A stretch of 46,835 nucleotides of DNA from an uncultured Bacteroidota bacterium (GTDB lineage: Bacteria > Bacteroidota > Bacteroidia > Flavobacteriales > BACL11), in the NCBI GenBank assembly GCA_902627575.1, contig CACOJQ010000008.1, positions 1 to 46,835 on the forward strand, given 5' to 3'. Position 1 is the stretch's first letter; each line of letters opens with the position of its first letter. Positions 21,848-29,808 of the stretch are shown here, one piece after another. The position numbers were made by a program, and so were the translations under genes. Below the pieces are notes generated by a model. That model was given only the letters and a program-made list of their open reading frames with translations, was not told the DNA's origin and made no database searches.

Positions 21848-23032
21848 TTAAATTTTAAATTTTCTTTTTTTTTTAGTGACAATATATTTTGGTGCACTTT
21901 TAAATCCTTTGGGTAAATCTAATTTAGGAATAACTTTATCCATTAGTTTTTCAATTTTCATAAATTTTTTTATTTGCTTGGGATTTATGAATGTAATAGC
22001 TTCTCCTTTTTCTGAAGCTCTGGCTGTCCTTCCAATTCTATGAATATAATCCTCAGCATCATTAGGTACTTCATAATTAATTACCAATTTGATTTCTTTA
22101 ATATCAATTCCTCTAGACAAAATATCCGTAGCAATTAGTATTTTATTTTTTTTATGTTTAAAATCTCTAATTGTTTTTTCTCTTACTTCTTGTTTTAGAC
22201 CAGAGTGCATTTCAGAGGCATATATTTTTTCCTTTTTAAGAGATTTATGTATTTCTTTAACCATTTTAATACTAGACGCAAAAATTAGTATAGTATTTAA
22301 ATTTTTAAAATTTTCTTTTAGTATCGTGGTGATTAATTGTATTTTTTGATAATCATAAACTAAAAATGCCTTTTGTATTAGTCCTTCAGCGGGCTTAGAT
22401 AGTGCAATATTTATAGTTATAGGATTTTTTAAAATATTATTTGCAAGCTGACGAATTTTTGTTGGCATTGTTGCTGAAAATAATAAATTTTGCCTTTTTA
22501 ACGGAAGATTCTTAACTATTTTCATGATGTCATCATAAAAACCCATATCTAGCATTCTATCTGCTTCATCTAAAACTAAATGTTTTACATTTGAAGTATC
22601 AAAATAATTAAAGTCTAAATGTGCAAGTAGTCTTCCTGGCGTGCAAATTATAATATCAACACCTTTTATTAAAGCTTTTTTTTGATTATCAAATTCTATT
22701 CCGTCTCCACCACCATAAATTGGATAAGATGTTGTTTTAGTAAAATACGCAAATCCTTCAATTTGATTATCAATTTGTTTTGCGAGTTCTCTTGTAGGTG
22801 CTATTATTATTGTATCAACTTTATTTTTAATTTTTAATTTATTGATCTTATCCAATATTGGTAATACAAATGCAGCTGTTTTTCCTGTTCCTGTTTGAGC
22901 GCAAGCAATTAAATCCAAATTTTTTTGTATTGTAGGAATTGCTTTTTGTTGAATTGGTGTAGGGTCAGAAAAACCCATAATGTTTAAACCTTCTTGTAAA
23001 TCTGCACCAAATTTAAAATTTTTAAATTTCAT
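21848..23032 (-). CDS. DEAD-box ATP-dependent RNA helicase (RhlE/SrmB-like group)
   Basis: This protein unwinds or remodels RNA, typically in ribosome assembly, RNA decay or cold adaptation. All helicase motifs are visible in the 394 residues: Q motif around 2-30, AQTGTGKT at 45-52, APTRELA, TPGR, DEAD at 155-158, SAT at 186-188, ATDILSRGID at 301-310 and HRIGRTAR at 331-338. Only a short basic tail (KKKRKFKI) follows the two RecA domains. It lies 21 bases downstream of the MarR gene on the same strand with no separate promoter visible, so both may share a transcript. The subfamily assignment is less sure than the DEAD-box call. Confidence 0.95.
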   Translation of the reverse strand: MKFKNFKFGADLQEGLNIMGFSDPTPIQQKAIPTIQKNLDLIACAQTGTGKTAAFVLPILDKINKLKIKNKVDTIIIAPTRELAKQIDNQIEGFAYFTKTTSYPIYGGGDGIEFDNQKKALIKGVDIIICTPGRLLAHLDFNYFDTSNVKHLVLDEADRMLDMGFYDDIMKIVKNLPLKRQNLLFSATMPTKIRQLANNILKNPITINIALSKPAEGLIQKAFLVYDYQKIQLITTILKENFKNLNTILIFASSIKMVKEIHKSLKKEKIYASEMHSGLKQEVREKTIRDFKHKKNKILIATDILSRGIDIKEIKLVINYEVPNDAEDYIHRIGRTARASEKGEAITFINPKQIKKFMKIEKLMDKVIPKLDLPKGFKSAPKYIVTKKKRKFKI

Positions 23033-23053
23033 TTTTTAGATTTGAAAAGATCT

Positions 23054-23482
23054 CTATTTTATATTATTAATTAGTTTATTGATTTTATTTAAAACTGTAA
23101 AAAATACTTCCTTTTCTTGTTCGTTTATTTCTGAGAAAATTTTGTTATTAAAGTTTAGCACAGTTTTTTTTGCTACTTCTCTTCTATTTAGACCTAAATT
23201 GGTTAACTTTATTATTACTTTTCTTTTATCAATTTTATCATTAACTCTTTTAATAACTCCAAGTTTTTCTAATTTTTTTAATGATCTTGATAGTGATGTG
23301 GCTTCCATGCCCATATTAGGCCCTAATTGAGTTGATGGTGTTCCATCATACATATCAATATTTAATACTATCATTGCTAATGCCATACTACCCATATATT
23401 CAATCGCTGTACGGTTATACATTTTAGTTATGTTATACCAAGTTTTTCTAATGTTATAGTCGATCGTTTCTTCTTGTTCCAT
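23054..23482 (-). CDS. MarR-family transcriptional regulator
   Basis: The 142-residue product has MarR architecture: an N-terminal dimerisation helix, then a winged helix-turn-helix at about 55-110 with the recognition part MGMEATSLSRSLKKLEKLGV. The wing (VNDKIDKRKVIIKLTNLG) and C-terminal dimerisation helices follow. The family usually represses adjacent genes and releases DNA on binding a small ligand. A 30-bp palindrome 27 bases before its start, shared with the divergent acyl-CoA synthetase gene, is the obvious candidate operator. The inference is autoregulation plus control of the synthetase; a fatty acid or acyl-CoA ligand is plausible but unproven. Confidence 0.92.
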   Translation of the reverse strand: MEQEETIDYNIRKTWYNITKMYNRTAIEYMGSMALAMIVLNIDMYDGTPSTQLGPNMGMEATSLSRSLKKLEKLGVIKRVNDKIDKRKVIIKLTNLGLNRREVAKKTVLNFNNKIFSEINEQEKEVFFTVLNKINKLINNIK

Positions 23483-23509
23483 AAAACATATTTATTTTAT
23501 AAATGTACA

Positions 23510-23539
23510 AATAAAAACTATGCTTGCATAGTTTTTATT
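23510..23539. promoter_or_regulatory. Candidate MarR operator: 14-bp perfect inverted repeat with TT centre
   Basis: AATAAAAACTATGC at 23510-23523 is followed by TT and then its exact reverse complement at 23526-23539. The core ACTATGC-TT-GCATAGT is not mere A/T drift. On the minus strand TTTATTTG at 23508-23515, one base off the TAnnTTTG -7 consensus, overlaps the left arm, so a bound regulator would block marR transcription. No TTTG lies on the plus strand before the synthetase gene, so its promoter is not placed. Confidence 0.8.
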
Positions 23540-23600
23540 AAAATATTTAATTTTTTTTATCATTTAATTTATAATTTTATAAATTAAATAATAATTAACT

Positions 23601-25232
23601 ATGAAATATTTGTCTCCTTTAGAAATGCTATATAAATGGGAAAAAGAAAAGCCAAATGAAATTTTCTTATCTCAACCAATTAATGGAGTTTGGCATAATT
23701 GGTCATGGGAAGAATTTGGAGCTGAAGTTAGAAAAATGGCAGCATATTTGAAACAATTAAATCTTCCTAATGAAAGTAAAATAGGTTTGTTGTCTAAGAA
23801 TTGTGCTCATTGGTTAATGACTGATATGGCAATTATGATGAGTGGTCATGTGTCTGTTCCACTATACCCTAATTTAAATGCTGAAACGCTTTCAAAAATA
23901 TTATCGCATTCAGAAACTAAATTACTTTTTGTTGGAAAATTAGATAATTATAATGAAATGAAGGAAGGAGTTCCAGATGAAATGACTTGTATATCTTTCC
24001 CATTTTACTCTGAAGATTATCCAAAATGGGATGACTTACTTAAAAATATTTACCCACTAAAAGAAGATATTATAAGAAAGCCTAATGAACTTGCTACTAT
24101 TATATATACTTCAGGTACAACAGGTGTTCCAAAAGGAGTTATGCATAAATTTTTTAATTTTTCATTTGCAACTACTAATGCTGTAAATATCATTCCTTTA
24201 AAGGAAGAATCTTTCTTTTCATATTTGCCATTATGTCATATTGCAGAAAGATTATTAGTGCAAATGGGTAGTTTATATTGTGGAGGCAGAGTTTCTTTTG
24301 CAGAAAGTTTAGATACATTTGCTAAAAACTTATCTGATGTTTCTCCAACAATTTTTTTAGGTGTTCCTAGAATATGGACTAAATTTCAGCAGGGAATTCT
24401 TTCAAAAATACCTCAGAAAAGGTTAACTATGCTATTAAAAATTCCAATTATTTCAACAATAATTAAAAATAAAATAAAGATAAATATTGGATTATCTAAA
24501 GCAAATAACGTATTTACTGGTGCAGCCCCAACTCCTGTATCTTTAATAAAATGGTTTGCTCACTTAGGTATTAATATTCAAGAAGCATATGCTATGACAG
24601 AAAATACTTGCTATTCTCATGTTACTTTAAATAATAAAATAAAAATTGGTTTTGTAGGAGAACCTCTTCCTTTATGTCAAGTTAAGCTCTCTAGTAGAAA
24701 AGAAATTCTAATAAAACATGATGCTTTAATGGACGGATACTATAAAATGGAAAATGAAACAAATCAAACAATTGTTAATGGATGGCTTCATACTGGAGAT
24801 GAAGGATTTATTGATGATGAAGGATTTTTGAAAATTACTGGAAGAGTAAAAGATTTATTTAAAACAACTAAAGGAAAATATGTTGCACCATCCCCAATAG
24901 AAATGAAGATTTCGGCAAATAAAAATATTGAACAAGTTTGTGTTGTTGGTGACGATTTGCCCCAACCTATTGCACTTCTTGTTTTATCAGAAAAAGGAAA
25001 AAATATTTTGCATGAAGATTTAAAAATAAGCTTAAACAGAACTTTAGAGAATATGAACAATATATTAGAGAATCATGAAAAGATTCATAATTTTATTGTT
25101 TTAGATCAGCCTTGGACAGTAGAAAATAAGCTATTAACACCTACAATGAAAATAAAAAGAAATTTGATTGAAAAAAAGTATAGTATTTTCTACAAAGATT
25201 GGTTTGATAAAGAATCTATTTTTTTTATTTAA
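23601..25232 (+). CDS. AMP-forming acyl-CoA synthetase (long-chain type, FadD15-like)
   Basis: The 543-residue product belongs to the ANL adenylate-forming superfamily, which activates carboxylic acids as acyl-AMP and transfers them to CoA. Core motifs are intact: A3 YTSGTTGVPKG at 169-179, A5 YAMTE at 330-334, A7 HTGD at 397-400, A8 GRVKDLFKTTKGKY at 414-427 and the catalytic lysine region PTMKIKR near 514-520. FKTTKGKYVAPSPIE is typical of long-chain synthetases and not acetyl-CoA synthetases. It faces marR across the palindrome. Its TAA overlaps the stop of the convergent downstream gene by four bases. Chain-length preference cannot be read from sequence. Confidence 0.9.
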   Translation: MKYLSPLEMLYKWEKEKPNEIFLSQPINGVWHNWSWEEFGAEVRKMAAYLKQLNLPNESKIGLLSKNCAHWLMTDMAIMMSGHVSVPLYPNLNAETLSKILSHSETKLLFVGKLDNYNEMKEGVPDEMTCISFPFYSEDYPKWDDLLKNIYPLKEDIIRKPNELATIIYTSGTTGVPKGVMHKFFNFSFATTNAVNIIPLKEESFFSYLPLCHIAERLLVQMGSLYCGGRVSFAESLDTFAKNLSDVSPTIFLGVPRIWTKFQQGILSKIPQKRLTMLLKIPIISTIIKNKIKINIGLSKANNVFTGAAPTPVSLIKWFAHLGINIQEAYAMTENTCYSHVTLNNKIKIGFVGEPLPLCQVKLSSRKEILIKHDALMDGYYKMENETNQTIVNGWLHTGDEGFIDDEGFLKITGRVKDLFKTTKGKYVAPSPIEMKISANKNIEQVCVVGDDLPQPIALLVLSEKGKNILHEDLKISLNRTLENMNNILENHEKIHNFIVLDQPWTVENKLLTPTMKIKRNLIEKKYSIFYKDWFDKESIFFI

Positions 25233-26500
25233 GTTTTTAATTTTTTCTTTTTAGCTGCTGGAAAAAGAATATTATTTAATATCAATCTATATCCAGGTGA
25301 GTTTGAATGTAAAGAAAGATCGGTTTTTGGATCACCAACTCTATGTTGATAGTCTTCAGGATCATGTCCCCCATAAAATGTCCATGTACCATTACCAAGT
25401 TTACCGTGTATATATCGTGATTCATTAAGTGATTTTGTTTCGCCTAAAATTACAACATTAGACTTAATAAACTCATTTTTAAATGAAGTAGTTTGTCCCA
25501 TAAAACCAGCAATAATTTTTGTGTGATTTTGACATAACATTGTAGGTACAGGATCCCACTTTGCTGAGAAATCAAAAAGAGTAAAGAAGTCCATCTTTGG
25601 ATTTATTTTTCTTTGTTGTGTAGCATCGATTGAAGAGAATTCATATCTGTTTGGATTTTTTTCTAATGTGAAATCCTTGAATGCTAATGTATTTGAAAAA
25701 TCAAGTTTTTTATCAATATCACTATCCATTGGATCGCCATCAAACATATGCGCACAAATATCAATTTTTTCTGAAGCAAGCGCTATATCATAACTATCTG
25801 TGGCAGAACACATAGCAAATAAAAAACCTCCTGCAAAAATATATTCTTTAATTTTTTTTGCTACGGCTAACTTAGAATCAGACACTTTGCTGTATCCTAA
25901 TTTATTAGCTAATTGCTCAGCTTTCTTTTTTCCTTCTTTGTACCATGATGCATTCTGAAAAGATGCGTAAAATTTTCCGTACTGACCTGTAAAATCTTCA
26001 TGGTGTAGGTGAAGCCAATCATACATTGGAAGTAAGTTATTAAGTACTTCCTCATCATAAATTACATCATAAGGAATCTCAGCATAAGAAAGAGCCATTG
26101 TGACAGCATCATCCCAAGGTTGATTTGTTTTGGGAGAATATATAGCAATTTTTGGACTTTTTTCTAATCTTATAACATCCATATTTACTGAAGGACTAGA
26201 AATTTCTTGAATAATTTTATTAGCTTGAATATTAGCTATTATTTTAAATGAAACTCCTCTTACTGTACATTCATTTTGAAGAATTGTATTTTCTTCAATT
26301 AAAAAACTTCCACCACGATAATTTAAAAGCCAATCAACAGTTATATTTTGGTTTATAGCGAAGTATGCGATACCATAAGATTTGAGATGATTTTTTTGAG
26401 TGTCATCCATAGGTATAAGGATATATGCAGCATGGCTTATTTTTAGATTAAATAGAAAAAAATATATTAAGAATTTAGAAAGGTTCATCTTTATCTTCAT
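25229..26500 (-). CDS. Secreted protein often labelled 'asparagine synthetase B' in flavobacteria; function unknown
   Basis: The 423-residue product starts with a signal peptide (hydrophobic stretch about 8-22, cleavage near SHA-AYI). It continues with PMDDTQKNHLKSYGIAYF and NYRGGSFLI, a pattern I recall from flavobacterial proteins annotated as asparagine synthetase B. No N-terminal nucleophile cysteine, glutaminase loop or ATP-PPase motif SGGxDS is visible, so that label is not supported. A Rossmann-like segment (KIAIYSPKTNQPWDDAVTM, near 113-131) and HLHHEDFTGQYG, FAMCSATDSYD and GGHDPEDYQH suggest a ThuA or amidotransferase-like fold with conserved His and Asp residues. It overlaps dnaB by 26 bases; an alternative ATG at 26488 is possible. 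Confidence 0.75.
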   Translation of the reverse strand: MKIKMNLSKFLIYFFLFNLKISHAAYILIPMDDTQKNHLKSYGIAYFAINQNITVDWLLNYRGGSFLIEENTILQNECTVRGVSFKIIANIQANKIIQEISSPSVNMDVIRLEKSPKIAIYSPKTNQPWDDAVTMALSYAEIPYDVIYDEEVLNNLLPMYDWLHLHHEDFTGQYGKFYASFQNASWYKEGKKKAEQLANKLGYSKVSDSKLAVAKKIKEYIFAGGFLFAMCSATDSYDIALASEKIDICAHMFDGDPMDSDIDKKLDFSNTLAFKDFTLEKNPNRYEFSSIDATQQRKINPKMDFFTLFDFSAKWDPVPTMLCQNHTKIIAGFMGQTTSFKNEFIKSNVVILGETKSLNESRYIHGKLGNGTWTFYGGHDPEDYQHRVGDPKTDLSLHSNSPGYRLILNNILFPAAKKKKLKT

Positions 26501-27950
26501 TCATTTTTGATGAAAGTGAAATCATTGATTCGTTATTAATTAATTCTTGAGACTCTTCGAAATAATCGAGATCTGAGAATTTTGCAAATTCATCTATAAA
26601 TTTTAGTCTTACATTTTTAAGTTCGCCATTTCTATGCTTAGCAACTATAAGTTCTCCTTGTCCTCTTGAGTCATCACCATTGTCCCATTCATAGATTTTA
26701 TAATATTCTGGACGATAAATAAATGTAACAATATCAGCGTCTTGTTCTATTGCTCCCGATTCTCTTAGGTCTGATAGCATTGGTCTTTTGCTTCCAATAC
26801 CACTTCTGTTTTCAACTCCTCTATTAACTTGAGATAAAGCAATTACAGGAATTTTAAGTTCTTTTGCTATACCTTTAAGTGATCTTGATATTGTTGAAAT
26901 TTCTTGTTCTCTGTTACCAGCACTATTGCCAGCATTCATTAGTTGTAAATAGTCAATTATAATAATTTTAACTGAATGATTTTTTACAAGTCTTCTTGCT
27001 TTTGCTCTAAGCTCAAAAATTGTTAAAGCAGGTGTGTCATCAATAAATATTGGAGCTTCAGATAAATATTTTATTTTTTCATGAAGTTGAACCATTTCAT
27101 GATCTGCTAAGTTTCCTTTTCTAAGTTTTGCTCCAGCAAGTTCAGCTTCACTTGCAATTAGTCTATTAACTAACTGTTCAGAAGACATTTCCAAAGAGAA
27201 AAGCCCGATGGGGACAGCATGATCTATAGCAATATTTCTTGCCATAGATAATGCAAAGGCGGTTTTACCCATTCCTGGCCTTGCTGCACAAATAATAAGA
27301 TCTGATTTTTGCCATCCAGATGTAACTCTGTCTAAATTTTTAAAACCTGAAGGAATACCACTTAAAGAATCCTCCTTATTTCTTAAAACTTCAATATTTT
27401 CAAGAGCATTCTTAATTAGTGAACTCATTTTATCGTAACTTTTTCTAAGTGTACCTTCTGTTACTGTAAATAATTCTGCTTCTGCATTGTTAAGTAAATC
27501 AAATATATCCACAGAATCATCAAAAGCATCAGTACTTATTTTTCTAGCAATGTTAATTAATGATCTTTTTATAAATTTTTCTGCGATTATTCTTGCATGA
27601 AATTCAGTATTTGATGCTGTTGAAACATTATTTGTTAGCTCTGAAACATAGGACAGCCCTCCAACATCATTAAAATACTTTAGTCTTTTGAGTTCTTCAG
27701 AAACAGTTAAAATATCAATTGGCTCAGTGCTATTAAACAAATTAACAATTGCTTCAAAAATTTTCTGATGTTTAGGATTATAAAAATATTCAATTTTTAA
27801 AGCATCAATAGCATCAGATAAAGATTCATTATCAATCATCAGAGCACCAAGAACTGCTTGTTCTAGTTCAACAGCTTGAGGCTGTAATTTTCCATCTATT
27901 TTATTAGTTGGAGTCGCTTTTAATTTTTTTGTACCTATTTTCTTACTCAT
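26475..27950 (-). CDS. dnaB: Replicative DNA helicase DnaB
   Basis: DnaB is the hexameric 5'-to-3' helicase at the replication fork. The 491-residue product has the N-terminal primase-interaction domain (about 25-130, starting PQAVELEQAVLGALMID), a linker helix, and the RecA-like motor. Walker A ARPGMGKT lies at 223-230, the Walker B aspartate D333 in IIDYLQLM, and SQVNRGVE and LSDLRESGAIEQDAD follow. No intein interrupts it. It begins immediately after the accA stop with no spacer and overlaps the downstream secreted-protein gene. Confidence 0.98.
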   Translation of the reverse strand: MSKKIGTKKLKATPTNKIDGKLQPQAVELEQAVLGALMIDNESLSDAIDALKIEYFYNPKHQKIFEAIVNLFNSTEPIDILTVSEELKRLKYFNDVGGLSYVSELTNNVSTASNTEFHARIIAEKFIKRSLINIARKISTDAFDDSVDIFDLLNNAEAELFTVTEGTLRKSYDKMSSLIKNALENIEVLRNKEDSLSGIPSGFKNLDRVTSGWQKSDLIICAARPGMGKTAFALSMARNIAIDHAVPIGLFSLEMSSEQLVNRLIASEAELAGAKLRKGNLADHEMVQLHEKIKYLSEAPIFIDDTPALTIFELRAKARRLVKNHSVKIIIIDYLQLMNAGNSAGNREQEISTISRSLKGIAKELKIPVIALSQVNRGVENRSGIGSKRPMLSDLRESGAIEQDADIVTFIYRPEYYKIYEWDNGDDSRGQGELIVAKHRNGELKNVRLKFIDEFAKFSDLDYFEESQELINNESMISLSSKMNEDKDEPF

Positions 27951-28904
27951 TTATTCATTTACTACGCCCATATTTGAAAATTTTTCAATTCTTTTTTCTA
28001 CAAGATTATTTGGTTTTAAATTTGAAAATTCAAGTATTGATTTCTTAATTGATTTTTTAACTAATTTAAAAGTTTCTTTTGGAAATGTATGTGCACCTCC
28101 TAAAGGTTCATTTATAATTTCGTCAACTAAACCTAGTTTTTTCATATCTTTTGCTGTTAGCTTAAGAGCATCAGCCGCTTTGGCTTTAAAATCCCAGTTT
28201 CCCCATAGAATAGTTGAACAGTTTTCTGGTGAAATTACTGAGTACCATGCGTTATTTAACATAATTATTTTATCACCTACTCCAATTCCAAGTGCACCAC
28301 CTGAGGCACCCTCTCCAATTATTATAATTATAATTGGAACTTTTAATTTTGTCATTTCTAAAATGTTTCTTGCAATTGCTTCTCCTTGACCACGCTCTTC
28401 AGCCTCAAGTCCAGGAAATGCTCCCGGAGTGTCGATGAAACATACTATAGGTTTTTTAAATTTTTCAGCCATTTTCATTAATCTTAGGGCTTTACGATAC
28501 CCTTCTGGGTTTGCCATCCCAAAATTTCTGAATTGTCTTTCTTTTGTAGTTCTTCCTTTTTGTTGACCTATTAGCATTACTGATTGATTGTCGATTAACC
28601 CCCAACCTCCAACCATTGCTTTATCATCTCTTACTCCTCTGTCGCCATGCAGCTCTAAAAATTGATCATCTGTTATTGCTTTAATATAATCTAAGGTATA
28701 CGGTCTTTGGGGGTGTCTAGATAGCTGAACTTTTTGCCAAGAACTAAGATTGTTATATATTTTTTTTCTTGTGTTTTTTATTTTTTCTTCAATATCATTA
28801 ATTGTTTTTGTTACATCAATAGATTCTTCATTTCCTAATTCTTTAGCTTTTTGTAATTTATCAATTAATTGTTCAATAGGTTTTTCAAATTCTAAATATT
28901 CCAT
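27951..28904 (-). CDS. accA: Acetyl-CoA carboxylase carboxyltransferase subunit alpha
   Basis: AccA pairs with AccD to move the carboxyl group from biotin-BCCP to acetyl-CoA, the first step of fatty-acid synthesis. The 317-residue product has an N-terminal coiled helix ([17 protein letters not shown]) and the crotonase-like core. DRQFRN-like [37 protein letters not shown] and [15 protein letters not shown] show the usual oxyanion-hole loops. accD is not in the window. It is the first gene of a minus-strand unit accA-dnaB-secreted protein and carries a good -7 element upstream. Confidence 0.97.
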   Translation of the reverse strand: MEYLEFEKPIEQLIDKLQKAKELGNEESIDVTKTINDIEEKIKNTRKKIYNNLSSWQKVQLSRHPQRPYTLDYIKAITDDQFLELHGDRGVRDDKAMVGGWGLIDNQSVMLIGQQKGRTTKERQFRNFGMANPEGYRKALRLMKMAEKFKKPIVCFIDTPGAFPGLEAEERGQGEAIARNILEMTKLKVPIIIIIIGEGASGGALGIGVGDKIIMLNNAWYSVISPENCSTILWGNWDFKAKAADALKLTAKDMKKLGLVDEIINEPLGGAHTFPKETFKLVKKSIKKSILEFSNLKPNNLVEKRIEKFSNMGVVNE

Positions 28905-28921
28905 AAATTTTATTAAAATAG

Positions 28922-28929
28922 CAAATGTA
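28922..28929 (-). promoter_or_regulatory. Putative accA promoter (-7 element TACATTTG)
   Basis: On the minus strand TACATTTG matches TAnnTTTG exactly, 17 bases before the accA ATG. A TTTTG at 28946-28950 (minus strand) lies 16 bases upstream and could serve as the -33 element. The divergent gene ispE has a weaker AATATTTG on the plus strand at 29011-29018. Confidence 0.6.
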
Positions 28930-29035
28930 AATAAAATGATTTATGCAAAACTAAAAAAAACATATCGATTATTTTTATTGTTAAAAACTTAAAAATTCAT
29001 TTAATTGTCCAATATTTGTAGAAACATATTTATAG

Positions 29036-29797
29036 ATGATTTGTTATCCTAATGCAAAAATAAATTTAGGTCTGAATATTATAAAAAAAAGATCAGATGG
29101 TTTTCATGATATAAGTTCTGTTATATATCCAGTACAAGATCTATATGATGTTTTAGAAATCGTTGAGTCAAATTCATTTTCTTTTACTGTTTCAGGTACT
29201 TTATTTAATAATGATATTCAATCGGATAAAAATATTTGTGTTAAAGCGTATAATTTATTAAAAGCTGATTTTAATTTACCCTGCGTTAAAATTCATCTTC
29301 ATAAACGTATAAAAATTGGTGCTGGATTAGGGGGTGGTTCTTCTGATGGAGTTTTTACTTTAATTTTATTAAATGATATTTTTAATTTAAAATTATCCAA
29401 AGATAATTTAAAGCGTTATGCCATTATTTTAGGATCAGACTGTCCATTTTTTGTTGAAAATACACCTCATATTGTTTCTGGAAAGGGAGAACTGATGAAA
29501 AAATTAGATATAAATCTTAAAAATTATGAATTTAAATTTTTTTTTCCTGATATTTTTATTTCTACAAGAGAAGCATATTCAAATATTGAGCCAAAAAATC
29601 CTGAAGTAAATTTATTAGATGTTATTTCAAGACCCTTACAAGAATGGAAAGAAAAATTAAAAAATGATTTTGAGTCTTATGTTTTTCAAAAATATCCTCA
29701 ATTGCAAAAGATTAAAGATGAATTTTATGAAAAGGGGGCTGTATATTCATCAATGACTGGTTCAGGAAGTGTAATATATGCAATTTTTAAAAATTAA
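29036..29797 (+). CDS. ispE: 4-diphosphocytidyl-2-C-methyl-D-erythritol kinase
   Basis: IspE phosphorylates CDP-methylerythritol in the MEP route to isoprenoids, so the organism uses this pathway. The 253-residue product is a GHMP kinase: catalytic-site K8 in NAKINLGL, the ATP loop GAGLGGGSSDG at 95-105, and catalytic D135 in LGSDCPFF. A glycine-rich C-terminal motif TGSGSVIYAIF closes it, so it is slightly shorter than the E. coli enzyme. It converges on rho with 11 bases between stops and no hairpin terminator. Confidence 0.96.
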   Translation: MICYPNAKINLGLNIIKKRSDGFHDISSVIYPVQDLYDVLEIVESNSFSFTVSGTLFNNDIQSDKNICVKAYNLLKADFNLPCVKIHLHKRIKIGAGLGGGSSDGVFTLILLNDIFNLKLSKDNLKRYAIILGSDCPFFVENTPHIVSGKGELMKKLDINLKNYEFKFFFPDIFISTREAYSNIEPKNPEVNLLDVISRPLQEWKEKLKNDFESYVFQKYPQLQKIKDEFYEKGAVYSSMTGSGSVIYAIFKN

Positions 29798-29808
29798 TTT
29801 ATCAAAAC

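Noticed and set aside
23540..23600. Plus-strand promoter of the acyl-CoA synthetase
   Set aside because: The segment contains no TTTG on the plus strand, so no -7 element could be assigned.
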